From assembly GCF_004402405.1 (NCBI RefSeq), contig NZ_SOFE01000004.1:1-64000 (forward strand): DNA of 64,000 nt, in the 5' to 3' direction. This document shows positions 39,104 to 47,913 of the stretch, one piece after another. Every line of letters starts with the position of its first letter. Position 1 is the first letter of the stretch. The translations under genes were made by a program, and so were the position numbers. The stretch comes from Cryobacterium levicorallinum (GTDB taxonomy: Bacteria > Actinomycetota > Actinomycetes > Actinomycetales > Microbacteriaceae). The notes beneath the pieces are model-generated. The model was not told the origin of the DNA, searched no databases, and saw only the letters and a program-made list of their open reading frames with translations.

Positions 39104-40362
39104 CCCAGCCCACATCGCCCGACACCACCCATCCCCCGATGAACCCGAAGCCGACGCACCCACTGCTGCGCCGCATCCTCTTTGTCATTCCGTCGCTGCA
39201 CGGCGGGGGCGCGGAATTCGTCGCGCGCACCTGGATGGGCTGGCTCGCCGACCAGGGCTACGAGGTACGTGTTGTGCTCACCGCCGGCGATGTGGAGCCG
39301 GGATACCTTCCCGAGGGGGTCGAGGGGCGATCTCTCGCCGGACAGCACGGGCATGTCGCCAAGGCCGCGGCCCTGCGGCGCAGCCTGATCGACTGGCAGC
39401 CCGATGTCGCCGTGGCCCTGCAGGTGTATCCCAACCTCGTGCTGCTGACCGCGGCCCGGCTGCTGCCGGCGCGCGTGCGACCCCGGGTACTCGTGAGCGA
39501 ACGGAATCTGGTCTCGCTCGGCCTGCCCGGATCGAATCTCGCCCACCGGATCAAGATCGGCATCGCCAAGCGGATATATCGGTGGGCTGACCATGTCATC
39601 GCCATCTCGCATCCGGTCGCCGCTGAGCTGGTCTCGGCGTTCGGCGTGCGCGGAGACCGCATCACCGTCGTCGCCAACCCGGCCACTGCGAAGCTGCGCG
39701 GAACACCGCGCGGGCCGGGCCGGACGAGTGTGCACGCCCGCGTTGCCGGCGTCGGAGCCGGAGCCGTGACCGAGAGCGGAGCCGACCAGACCGGTACCGC
39801 TACGATCGTGGCGCCCGGGGCTCGGCGGCCCGGGACGGCCAACGGAATTCAGATCGTGCTGGCCTGCCGGCTGGTCGAACAGAAGCGACCGCTGCTGGCC
39901 ATTGCGGCGGCGGCCGAACTGGCCAGGCGGGGCGTCGCTGTCGAGGTCGTGTCGTTCGGCGGTGGTCCGCTGCTTGGCGATGTGCAGGCCGCAGCCCGAC
40001 AGGCCGACGTGATCTTTCACCACCGCGGCTGGGTCGAGACCTGGTTCGACGAGTTCGGCGACAACGCCGTGGCCCTGCTCACCTCGAGCCGGGAGGGCTT
40101 CGGCAATGTACTGGTCGAGGCCGCCGCGGCCGGGTATCCCTCGGTGGCCGTATCGGGGGCGCTCGGCGTAGCGGATGCAATTGTGCCCGGTATCACGGGC
40201 GAGCTCGCGTTGTCTGCGCGGCCCGCGGACCTCGCAGACGCCATTCTGCGCGCAGCCGAGCTCCCGCTCGACCACATCGGGCCGTGGCTGGCCCGCTTCT
40301 CCGAGCAATCGAGCGGCGCCGACCTGGAGCGAGTGCTCATTTCGACGCTGGAGCGCGCATGA
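39100..40362 (+). CDS. Glycosyltransferase family 4-type
   Basis: A 420-aa GT-B enzyme. The N-domain has ILFVIPSLHGGGAEFVARTW, the GGGAE donor-side glycine loop. The C-domain has IVLACRLVEQKRPLLAIAAA and the acidic nucleotide-sugar motif ALLTSSREGFGNVLVEAAAAG, matching the E-x7-E of GT4. A variable Gly/Ala/Arg insertion (about 205-245) separates the domains. Coupled to both neighbours by four-base overlaps. Sugar specificity unknown. Confidence 0.88.
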   Translation: MTQPTSPDTTHPPMNPKPTHPLLRRILFVIPSLHGGGAEFVARTWMGWLADQGYEVRVVLTAGDVEPGYLPEGVEGRSLAGQHGHVAKAAALRRSLIDWQPDVAVALQVYPNLVLLTAARLLPARVRPRVLVSERNLVSLGLPGSNLAHRIKIGIAKRIYRWADHVIAISHPVAAELVSAFGVRGDRITVVANPATAKLRGTPRGPGRTSVHARVAGVGAGAVTESGADQTGTATIVAPGARRPGTANGIQIVLACRLVEQKRPLLAIAAAAELARRGVAVEVVSFGGGPLLGDVQAAARQADVIFHHRGWVETWFDEFGDNAVALLTSSREGFGNVLVEAAAAGYPSVAVSGALGVADAIVPGITGELALSARPADLADAILRAAELPLDHIGPWLARFSEQSSGADLERVLISTLERA

Positions 40363-41408
40363 GAATCTTTGCCTCGGCCATGGGCCAGATCGACAATGTC
40401 GGCGACACCGTGCTGCGCCGGGCCTTCCTCGACGCCCTGCGGGAGGCCGGCGAGCTGCAGGTGTTCGTCGGATCCCGAGCTGACTCCTACCTGAGCGGAC
40501 TCGGTCTGCACGACGCCGATCGGCTGTTTCGCACGAGCACCGACTGGCGACGCGAGATTTCACGGTCGACGCTGCGGGAAGCATCCGTTTATGCCTTCAA
40601 TGCCGGGGAAATGGAGCTGCAACGCGCCTACGCGCTGCGCTATCTGCGCCTTGCGCCGCACCTCGCGCTCAATCGGCTGCGCGGCGGGCACGCCGTGCAC
40701 ACCGGGTTCGGCGTGCGGCAGAACACGAAGTGGCGCATTCCGGTGGCCGCGACCCTGCGCCTCTGCGACCTCGTGGCCTGGCGCGACGACTATAGCCTGG
40801 CAGCGATGGGGCTCGGCCGCATCGCTCCCGACTGGGCTTTTGCCACCGGGGCAGCGGATGTCGACCTGCTCGCGTCGACGCCCGACCGGCCACTGCTCGC
40901 CGTGTCGGTGCGCTACAACGGGCGGCGCCCGGACTCCGCGTGGATTCAGGCCATGCGCGGCCTCGCCGGCGCCTTCGGGCTGCAGATCGTCGCGGTCTCC
41001 CAGATCGAACGCGACGGACCACTGGCCGAGGAACTCGCCGTCAAGCTCGGCGGAACCGCGCTGGTTTGGGATGGACCGGACCATGCCCAGCAGGAAGTGA
41101 AGCTGCGGGCGGTCTACCAGCGGTCGCTGCTCGTGGTGACCGACCGGCTGCACGCGGCGGTGATCGGACTGACCGAGGGCGCCCTGCCGCTCGTGATCGC
41201 CGAGGGCGGACACTCCAAGGCGGCGCGCACGCTCGATGCGGTCGGCATCAAGGGCGCCACGATCGGCTGGACCCTGCCAGACGCCGCGGCGCTCGAACGT
41301 CGCGCCCGCGATGTGATCAGCCGTCGGGAACCGATTCTGCGGCACGTGGTCGAGGCCCGGGCTTCGCTTTCGGAGTTGACCCGCGCAATTCGGAAGCTGA
41401 CCGAGTGA
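40359..41408 (+). CDS. Polysaccharide pyruvyl transferase
   Basis: 349 aa from ATG 40359, overlapping the upstream stop. The N-terminal MGQIDNVGDTVLRRAFLDAL carries the N-x-G-D-x-x motif of the family, the GFGVRQNTKW and DWAFATG stretches follow, and the C-terminal half has VVTDRLHAAVIGLTEGALPLVI, the (S/T)-x-R-(L/M)-H-A/L signature. It would add a ketal pyruvate from PEP to a sugar of the repeat unit, giving negative charge. It is a paralogue of 47910-49028. Confidence 0.87.
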   Translation: MRIFASAMGQIDNVGDTVLRRAFLDALREAGELQVFVGSRADSYLSGLGLHDADRLFRTSTDWRREISRSTLREASVYAFNAGEMELQRAYALRYLRLAPHLALNRLRGGHAVHTGFGVRQNTKWRIPVAATLRLCDLVAWRDDYSLAAMGLGRIAPDWAFATGAADVDLLASTPDRPLLAVSVRYNGRRPDSAWIQAMRGLAGAFGLQIVAVSQIERDGPLAEELAVKLGGTALVWDGPDHAQQEVKLRAVYQRSLLVVTDRLHAAVIGLTEGALPLVIAEGGHSKAARTLDAVGIKGATIGWTLPDAAALERRARDVISRREPILRHVVEARASLSELTRAIRKLTE

Positions 41409-42409
41409 GCGAGGGCGACGCGACCGAGTGGCCGGTCGTGAGCGTCATCGTTCCGGCCTACAACGCCGCCGAGTTTCTGGAAGGTGCCATCGACCGGCTG
41501 CTCCACCAGACTCTGTCCAACATCGAGATCATCGTGGTCGACGACGGCTCAACGGATGCGACGGCCGCGATCGGTGCGCGGGTGGCCGGCGCGCACGCAT
41601 CCGTTCATTTCTTTCAGCAGGAACGCAATGGTGGAGTCGCGCTCGCCCGGAGCCGGGCGGTCGCCGAAAGCCGGGGTGAGTTTCTCTGGTTCGTCGATTG
41701 TGACGATGATTGGGCCGAGTCCGCGCTGGACAAGCTCGTGACTGCGGCCCGGTCGACCGGCGCCGACGTGGTGATCTGCGGCGCGGAGTACGTCTATCCC
41801 GGCCAGCGGCGCGGCCTGGCCGCGCCCGCCCTGCCGCAGCCGATCACCGGTGCGGCGGCATTTGGGCTGCTGCTCGACGGCGACATCACCGGGCATCTCT
41901 GGAACAAGCTGTTCCGACGTGCTCTCGCCAGCGAGATCGAGTTCACGCCGGCCCGGGTGCACTCCGATCTGGCCATGGTCGCGCAGCTGATCGCCGCGTC
42001 CGATCGGGTCGCCGCGATCAGCGACACGCTCTACTCCTATGTCGTGCGCGACGGGTCGATCATCCGCTCCGGGTCGCGCCGGGCTGAATCGCTGCTGTTG
42101 GTTGAGCAGGCCGTCACCACTGCCGCGATCACCCTCGACACCCGCATCATCGGCTCCAACTCGTACGGCTACTTTCGACTGCGCTACGTGCTGCTGTCCG
42201 GGCTGAAAGACGCCCTGAGCGGTCCATACGACGCCGAGGAGCGCGACGAGATCGTCGCCGAACTGCGCTCGCGGCTGACCTGGCGGCTCGTGCTGCTCGC
42301 CGCGCGCCGCCGCGATTGGAAGCGCCTCGCGCTGGCCGCCACCGCCAAGGTGAGCGTTGGGCTGCACCGTCGTGTGCTGCGCCTCGCGGCCGAGCAGGGC
42401 GCCGCCTGA
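41405..42409 (+). CDS. Glycosyltransferase family 2
   Basis: 334 aa from GTG 41405 (GTGA overlap with the previous stop). The N-terminal GT-A domain reads VSVIVPAYNAAEFLEGAIDRLL, IEIIVVDDGSTDATAA and FLWFVDCDDDWAE, the last being the DxD metal site. The C-terminal 140 residues are helical and basic, probably membrane-associated. It is the last gene of the plus-strand biosynthetic run before the two secreted beta-helix genes. Confidence 0.9.
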   Translation: MSEGDATEWPVVSVIVPAYNAAEFLEGAIDRLLHQTLSNIEIIVVDDGSTDATAAIGARVAGAHASVHFFQQERNGGVALARSRAVAESRGEFLWFVDCDDDWAESALDKLVTAARSTGADVVICGAEYVYPGQRRGLAAPALPQPITGAAAFGLLLDGDITGHLWNKLFRRALASEIEFTPARVHSDLAMVAQLIAASDRVAAISDTLYSYVVRDGSIIRSGSRRAESLLLVEQAVTTAAITLDTRIIGSNSYGYFRLRYVLLSGLKDALSGPYDAEERDEIVAELRSRLTWRLVLLAARRRDWKRLALAATAKVSVGLHRRVLRLAAEQGAA

Positions 42410-42803
42410 GTTGCCTCCGCCCGCCGGGATATTTCGTCACGCGAGACAGCGGCATTCGTGGCACTTTCACAGGAAAGTGAAACGGATTCGACTTTGATGA
42501 TCGATAGGCTCGGACCCATAGTTCAATCCGAGTAGTCCCTACGCTGTCGGTCATCGAACGCCGAATACGCACCCTGCACCCACCGGGCCAGCATCCGCCA
42601 CCAGGCACCTGTCAGAACGACACGCTGCTTCAGATAACGCGGAATCACGACACTCCTGCCCGGATCGCCAAGGTCGACGAACCGACCCTCGCCCGCGCAG
42701 CCGGCGACCGCTGCATCAGCTCGTTCGAACCGTACCTAGCGCTTCGAACGCGTACAGCACCCGCTGTCCATTCGTGAACCCGATTCTCCGGAGGACGTCC
42801 ACC
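42410..42803 (+). promoter_or_regulatory. Leader region of the first beta-helix gene, with shared 16-mer
   Basis: A 394-bp gap without a gene. GGCACTTTCACAGGAA at 42460-42475 is repeated exactly at 44469-44484 ahead of the paralogue, in both cases about 345-380 bp before the start codon. Here it extends into an inverted repeat (CACTTTC-ACAG-GAAAGTG). It may be an operator or the start of a long structured leader. Confidence 0.5.
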
Positions 42804-44339
42804 GTGCCCCTTTTTCGCCAGCCCACTGACAGTAAACCGCACGCTCACCGGCCCACGACGTCCGCCCGCCACGCCGTGATCGCTGTCGCCACCTTCTTCG
42901 CTGTCACGATTGCGGCGCTCGCTCCCCTCACCATTCCTGTTCCAGGCGGTGAAGTGGCGGCCGCCGCGACCGTACGCACCGTGATCGACAGCAAGTCGTC
43001 AAAGATCAACTATTCCGGAACCTGGCGCACCACCCGCAATGCCGCCGACCGCGGCGGATCGGTGCGGTTTCAGTTCAGCCCGGGCAGCGCCTCGATGACC
43101 TTTGAGGGATCCAGTGTCGCCTACGTGACACGCACCACCACGAGCTCCGGAAAGAGCACGGTTTCCATCGACGGCAAGGTCGTCGCAACCGTCAACGGTT
43201 ACTCCGCGACCACTAAACACAAGCAGACCGCGTTCAGCACGACGGGCCTCGGCAGCGGCAGCCACACCATCACAATCACCCGCACCGGCAAGAAGGACCC
43301 CCGCTCCACCGGTACCAACAGCATTATTGACGCGTTCGTCGTCAATCCCCAAGCCGCTTCCGCTCCAGCACCGGCGCCGATCGCCGCCCCAGCTCTCCCG
43401 TTCATGCAGACGCCGTCCGGCGTGCACCGCTACGCCGACTGCCCGTCCGCGACCGAGGCGGTGAGCAACGCCGACGAGCTCATATCCGCCGTCGACCGTG
43501 CCCGACCCGGGACCGTCATCCACCTGGCGCCCGGCACCTACCGGGACCAGATCAACATGCACGCGAACGGCACGAAAGCCGACCCGATCTGGGTCTGCGG
43601 CCCGCGTGACGCCGTCATCGATGTCGGCAGCGTTCAGGACAACCACGGCATCCAGATCAAGAATTCCTCGAACCTCGTGATCGCCGGTATGACCGTCACC
43701 AACAGCCTCAAGGGCATCAGCGTGGTTCACAGCACCAACGTCACGATTGCCGACACGCGCGTCGAGAACATCGGCTACGAGGGCATCCACTTGCGTGATT
43801 TCACGACCGACAGCACCGTCGTCGGCAACACGATTTCACGCACCGGCCAGCGCGATGCGCAGTTCGGCGAGGGCATTTACATCGGTACCTCGGAGAACAA
43901 CTGGTGCGCGCAGACCGACTGCAGGCCGGATCGTACCGATCGCATCCGGGTGCTGAGCAACACGATCAGCAGCACCAGCGCCCAGCCGATCGAGGTGAAA
44001 GAAGGCACGTCAAACGGCGTCATTCGCGACAACGTCATCGACGGCGCCAACGGCATGCGGGACGCTCAGGAATGGGTCAAGGTCAAGGGCAACGACTGGA
44101 CCATCGTCGGAAACACGGGCAGCAACAGCCCCCTGCACGGCTTCGCGGTCAACGGCAGTGTCGCGGGCTGGGGCCTGCGCAATACCTTCACCGACAACTC
44201 CAGTGCGGTCAATGCCGAGGGATACGCCTTCTTCATCCACGAGAAGGGCCGCAAGGGCTCGAGCGACACCGAGGTCTCGTGCTCGAACTCGGTCACCCGC
44301 GCGGCCGAGGGCTTCTCTAACCTCCCCTGCACCGGGTAG
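42804..44339 (+). CDS. Secreted beta-helix protein with one N-terminal carbohydrate-binding-like domain
   Basis: 511 aa from GTG 42804, chosen because GGAGG lies nine bases upstream (GTG 42774 is in frame). The export signal is HAVIAVATFFAVTIAALAPL. Residues about 60-175 form a beta domain (INYSGTWRTTRNAADRGGSV, SIDGKVVATVNGYSATT, DAFVVN). The C-terminal 310 residues are a right-handed parallel beta-helix with repeats such as NLVIAGMTVTNSLKGISVV and TVVGNTISRTG. Four Cys in the helix part are conserved in the paralogue. It may bind or modify the exported polysaccharide (lyase or epimerase folds are alternatives); catalytic residues cannot be assigned. Confidence 0.75.
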   Translation: MPLFRQPTDSKPHAHRPTTSARHAVIAVATFFAVTIAALAPLTIPVPGGEVAAAATVRTVIDSKSSKINYSGTWRTTRNAADRGGSVRFQFSPGSASMTFEGSSVAYVTRTTTSSGKSTVSIDGKVVATVNGYSATTKHKQTAFSTTGLGSGSHTITITRTGKKDPRSTGTNSIIDAFVVNPQAASAPAPAPIAAPALPFMQTPSGVHRYADCPSATEAVSNADELISAVDRARPGTVIHLAPGTYRDQINMHANGTKADPIWVCGPRDAVIDVGSVQDNHGIQIKNSSNLVIAGMTVTNSLKGISVVHSTNVTIADTRVENIGYEGIHLRDFTTDSTVVGNTISRTGQRDAQFGEGIYIGTSENNWCAQTDCRPDRTDRIRVLSNTISSTSAQPIEVKEGTSNGVIRDNVIDGANGMRDAQEWVKVKGNDWTIVGNTGSNSPLHGFAVNGSVAGWGLRNTFTDNSSAVNAEGYAFFIHEKGRKGSSDTEVSCSNSVTRAAEGFSNLPCTG

Positions 44340-44846
44340 CGGCTGCGGCGCGCGGCCGAACGCTGCACGCGCTGAGCTGAGTGGCTCGCGCCAGCAGCAA
44401 CCCCGCGCGGCCGAGCAGTGCGACAGAAGTCCGGGAGACAGAAACTCAAGGGTTCAAAAACCACTCTAGGCACTTTCACAGGAATGACGGGTGCCGCACG
44501 TCGGACAGCCCGCTGCCTCTTTTCCGTCGAGTCGGTGACTTAGCCCACAATGGGCATTAGCACTGGTCAGGGCCAAATCAAGAGGCTCGCTCAGTTTCGC
44601 AGCGGCCGACCGCCGAGACGGGCGCTGAAGCGCACGCGCACGCACGCGCGAGGAAAGGCGTTCGCATCCTCTTAATTCGTGCCCACAAACCCATTTGCAC
44701 ACGGGTAACGTGCAGCAGTTCAGACGCTAATTGTCGAAGTGAGCACGGCGATCACCGCCGAGCATCACGAAGATCATGTGCGTCGAAAACCCCCGGGTTC
44801 ACGGACGTAACCACCAAGTCCATGAACATCCGGAAGGTCCACTACG
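44340..44846 (+). promoter_or_regulatory. Leader region of the second beta-helix gene, with shared 16-mer
   Basis: A 507-bp gap with no credible gene. It carries the exact copy of GGCACTTTCACAGGAA at 44469-44484, 362 bp before the TTG start at 44847. The duplicated position relative to the gene supports common regulation of the two paralogues or duplication together with their leader. Confidence 0.5.
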
Positions 44847-46763
44847 TTGTTCCCCCGCTTCACCCGACGTGCCACCATCGCCGCCGTCGCCATCGCCGCG
44901 CTGGTTCCGCTCAGCGCCATGATCCCCGCCGCAGCGGCCTCCGCCGCGACAGCGCCCGTCGGCACCACGGTGATCGACAGCGCCTCCACACAGGTCAAGT
45001 ACGCCGGCACCTGGCGCACCACGGGCTCACCCTCCGACAGCGGAGGATCGGTGCAGTTCGCCTCCACAACGGCAACGAGCGCCTCACTGACCTTCACGGG
45101 CTCGACCGTGGCCTTCATCACCCGAATGACCAGCAGCTCCGGCAAGAGCGATATCTCGATCGACGGCAAGGTCGTCGCCACGGTCAACGGCTACTCCGCC
45201 ACGACGAAGTACCAGCAGAGCCTGTTCAGCACCACGAACCTCTCCAGCGGGACCCACACCATCAAGGTCAGCCGCACCGGCCAGAAGGATTCCCGATCCA
45301 CCGGAACCAGCAGCATCGTCGACGCGTTCCTCACCAAGTCCCCCGCAACCGCAACCGCGCCAGCGCCAGCACCCAACCCGATCGCCACCGCGGTCCCGGT
45401 GACCACGACGGCCACGATGGATGCCCCGGTCGGCTCGACCACCGTCGACAGCGAATCGGCGCAGGTCAAGTACGCCGGCACCTGGCGCACCTCCGGCTCC
45501 AGCAGCGACTCCGGCGGATCGGTCAGGTTCTCGACCACCTCGGGTAACGCGTCCTTCACCTTCCAGGGCACCAGCGTCGCGTTCATCACCCGTCTGACCA
45601 GCGCCTCCGGCACGAGCGACATCGCCATCGACGGCCAAGTCGTCGCTACGGTCAACGGCTACTCCGCGAGCACGGCCTATAAGCAGGTTGCTTACAGCAC
45701 GACGAGCCTCTCCGCCGGTACCCACACCATCACGGTATCCCGCACCGGCCAGAAGGATGCCCGCTCCACCGGCACCAGCAGCATCGTCGACGCATTCGTC
45801 GTGTCGGCCGTACCGAGCACCGCGCCCACCCCGGCACCGATCAGCACCCACCGCTACGCCGACTGCCCGGCCGCAACCGTCACGGTGACGACCGCCAAAG
45901 AGCTCATGACCGCTGCAGCCCAGGCACAGCCCGGCACCGTCATCAAGATGGCCCCCGGCACCTACAACGCCCAGATCAACATGACCGTCAACGGAACAGC
46001 CACCAACCCGATCTGGGTCTGTGGACCGCGCACCGCCGTGGTCAACGTCGGCAGCATCCAGAACAACCACGGTATCCAGATCTCCAACTCCTCGAACGTC
46101 GTAGTCGCCGGAATGACCGTCACCAACAGCCTCAAGGGCATCAGCGTGATCCGCAGCAAGAACGTCACCATCGCCGACACCCTGGTTGACAACATCGGCT
46201 ATGAAGGCATCCACCTGCGGGCTTTCACCACCGACAGCAAAGTCGTCGGCAACACCATTCGCAATACCGGCAAGCGCGACCCGTTCTACGGTGAGGGCAT
46301 CTACATCGGAACCTCAGACGCCAACTGGTGCGCCCAGACCGACTGCCTGCCCGACCGCACCGACCGCACCCTCCTGATGGGCAACACCATCAGCCTGACC
46401 GGCGCCCAGCCGATCGAGGTCAAGGAAGGCACCTCGTACGGCATCATCCGCGACAACGTCATTGACGGCACCAACGCCATGCCGCGCGCCGAGGAATGGG
46501 TCAAGGTCAAGGGTAACGACTGGCAGATCTACCAAAACAAGGGTACCAACAGCACCATGCACGGCTTCGCGGTCAACGGAAGCGTTGCAGGCTGGGGCCT
46601 GCGCAACGTGTTCTTCGATAACACCGTTCCGGTCAACGCCGCAGGCTTCGGCTTCTTCATCCACGAACAGGGCAGCAAGGGTGCCAGCGGCACCAAGGTC
46701 TACTGCTCCAACACCGTCACGGCTGCTGGGTCCGGTTTCTCGAACCTGGCCTGTACCTCTTAG
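44847..46763 (+). CDS. Secreted beta-helix protein with duplicated N-terminal domain
   Basis: 638 aa from TTG 44847 with GGAAGG ten bases upstream. The signal is ATIAAVAIAALVPLSAMIPAAA. The beta domain seen once in the upstream paralogue is present twice here (about 45-165 and 195-310; each has VKYAGTWRT, SSDSGGSV or similar, SIDGKVVATVNGYSA and RSTGTSSIVDAF), joined by an Ala/Pro/Thr linker. The beta-helix domain (about 330-638) is highly similar to the paralogue, including NLVIAGMTVTNSLKGISV-type turns. The last 47 bp overlap the convergent glycosyltransferase gene. Confidence 0.75.
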   Translation: MFPRFTRRATIAAVAIAALVPLSAMIPAAAASAATAPVGTTVIDSASTQVKYAGTWRTTGSPSDSGGSVQFASTTATSASLTFTGSTVAFITRMTSSSGKSDISIDGKVVATVNGYSATTKYQQSLFSTTNLSSGTHTIKVSRTGQKDSRSTGTSSIVDAFLTKSPATATAPAPAPNPIATAVPVTTTATMDAPVGSTTVDSESAQVKYAGTWRTSGSSSDSGGSVRFSTTSGNASFTFQGTSVAFITRLTSASGTSDIAIDGQVVATVNGYSASTAYKQVAYSTTSLSAGTHTITVSRTGQKDARSTGTSSIVDAFVVSAVPSTAPTPAPISTHRYADCPAATVTVTTAKELMTAAAQAQPGTVIKMAPGTYNAQINMTVNGTATNPIWVCGPRTAVVNVGSIQNNHGIQISNSSNVVVAGMTVTNSLKGISVIRSKNVTIADTLVDNIGYEGIHLRAFTTDSKVVGNTIRNTGKRDPFYGEGIYIGTSDANWCAQTDCLPDRTDRTLLMGNTISLTGAQPIEVKEGTSYGIIRDNVIDGTNAMPRAEEWVKVKGNDWQIYQNKGTNSTMHGFAVNGSVAGWGLRNVFFDNTVPVNAAGFGFFIHEQGSKGASGTKVYCSNTVTAAGSGFSNLACTS

Positions 46764-47913
46764 CCACCCGGTCGCTTCGTCGTTCGAGTGCAGTGGTCCA
46801 GCTGCGCTCGATACGCGGAAAGACCGCGGCAGCCGAATAGGTAGTCTCAAAGGCGGATCTGGCCAGATCCGCCTTTTTGGCGCGCCAGGGGGCATCCGTC
46901 ATCGCCCGGTGCAGGGCCGCCTCGAGGGCGTCGACGTCGCCGGGCTCCATGAGCATGCCGACCCCACCGGCCAGGACGGCCGGCACCCCACCGACGCTGG
47001 TCGCCACGACACAATTGGTGCGCGCCATCGCCTCGAGAATGAACATAGGCATCGCCTCGTCGCGGGAGGGCAACACCGCGATCGCGGAGCGCTCGAGCAT
47101 CTCCATTAGGGCAGCATGGCTGAGCGGGCCGACAAATTCCGCCCCAGTCAGCGGCTGCGCAGGCTGGTCGCCGATCGGCCCGGCAATGACCAATTTCCAG
47201 AGCGGATGCTGCGGCGCGAGCCGTTCCCACGCCGCCACGAGTACGTCGACGCCCTTGCGCTTGCTGACCGCACCGCCGAACACGACGAGGTTCTCGATCT
47301 GCCGCACGGCACCAGCGGCGACGGCGTTCGGCACGAGTACGACCCGCTCCCCCGGCACGAACTCCGCCGCAGCAGCGTGCGATTCAACCGACAGGGTCAG
47401 CACCACGTCGGCGGAGCGCAGCACGCTCCCCACCAGACCGGGGCGCTTGCGGGCGAAGTCGGCAAACGAACTACCGTGCAGCTGTGCCACGGTCGCGAAA
47501 CCACGCGCGTGGGCCAGGGCGAGCAGCGCGCCTTCCCGCGCGAAGGATCCGCCCTGGGACAGGTGCGCAACGACGACGGTGCGCTCCGGGTTGGCCAGCC
47601 GCAGCAGCTTCCAGAAAGCGGATGCTGCAACCCCGGCCGCGCGCAGCCCGCCGCTGCCGTCCCGCGAGGACACCATACGCAGCTCGAAGTCGACAAAGGA
47701 ATGCGCCAAATAGCCATTGACCACCTGACTCATGCCGCCGGCGACCTCACCACTGCGTCCAACGTGCACGGCAATGAAACGTTCGGCCGTGCGCCGGGAT
47801 ACGTGCCGCTGGGCGGCGACCGGGGTGGTATTGAGCGGGTCAGCGTTTTGCGGGTTGATCGTGAGCGCCGCTATGTTGATCGGCTCGGTATTGGCCGCCT
47901 CGCCGATGCTCAC
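46717..47913 (-). CDS. Glycosyltransferase family 4-type
   Basis: A 398-aa GT-B enzyme. The N-terminal part has a GGMSQVVNGYL acceptor-side loop and VVVAHLSQGGSFAREGALLALA; the C-domain has LVVFGGAVSKRKGVDVLVAAW and the E-x7-E region VLPSRDEAMPMFILEAMA. The first about 45 residues are variable and a later start is possible. GTG 47913 overlaps the upstream pyruvyl-transferase stop. The 3' end runs 47 bp into the convergent beta-helix gene and contains that gene's terminator palindrome. Confidence 0.87.
   Translation of the reverse strand: MSIGEAANTEPINIAALTINPQNADPLNTTPVAAQRHVSRRTAERFIAVHVGRSGEVAGGMSQVVNGYLAHSFVDFELRMVSSRDGSGGLRAAGVAASAFWKLLRLANPERTVVVAHLSQGGSFAREGALLALAHARGFATVAQLHGSSFADFARKRPGLVGSVLRSADVVLTLSVESHAAAAEFVPGERVVLVPNAVAAGAVRQIENLVVFGGAVSKRKGVDVLVAAWERLAPQHPLWKLVIAGPIGDQPAQPLTGAEFVGPLSHAALMEMLERSAIAVLPSRDEAMPMFILEAMARTNCVVATSVGGVPAVLAGGVGMLMEPGDVDALEAALHRAMTDAPWRAKKADLARSAFETTYSAAAVFPRIERSWTTALERRSDRVAKRYRPGSRNRTQQP
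46849..46878 (+). terminator. 28-bp perfect palindrome with T-run inside the glycosyltransferase gene
   Basis: AAAGGCGGATCTGG is followed directly by its exact reverse complement and then TT (five Ts in all). Read from the plus strand it is an ideal terminator for the beta-helix gene ending at 46763, yet it lies within the coding sequence of the minus-strand glycosyltransferase, encoding part of KKADLARSAFE. Confidence 0.75.
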
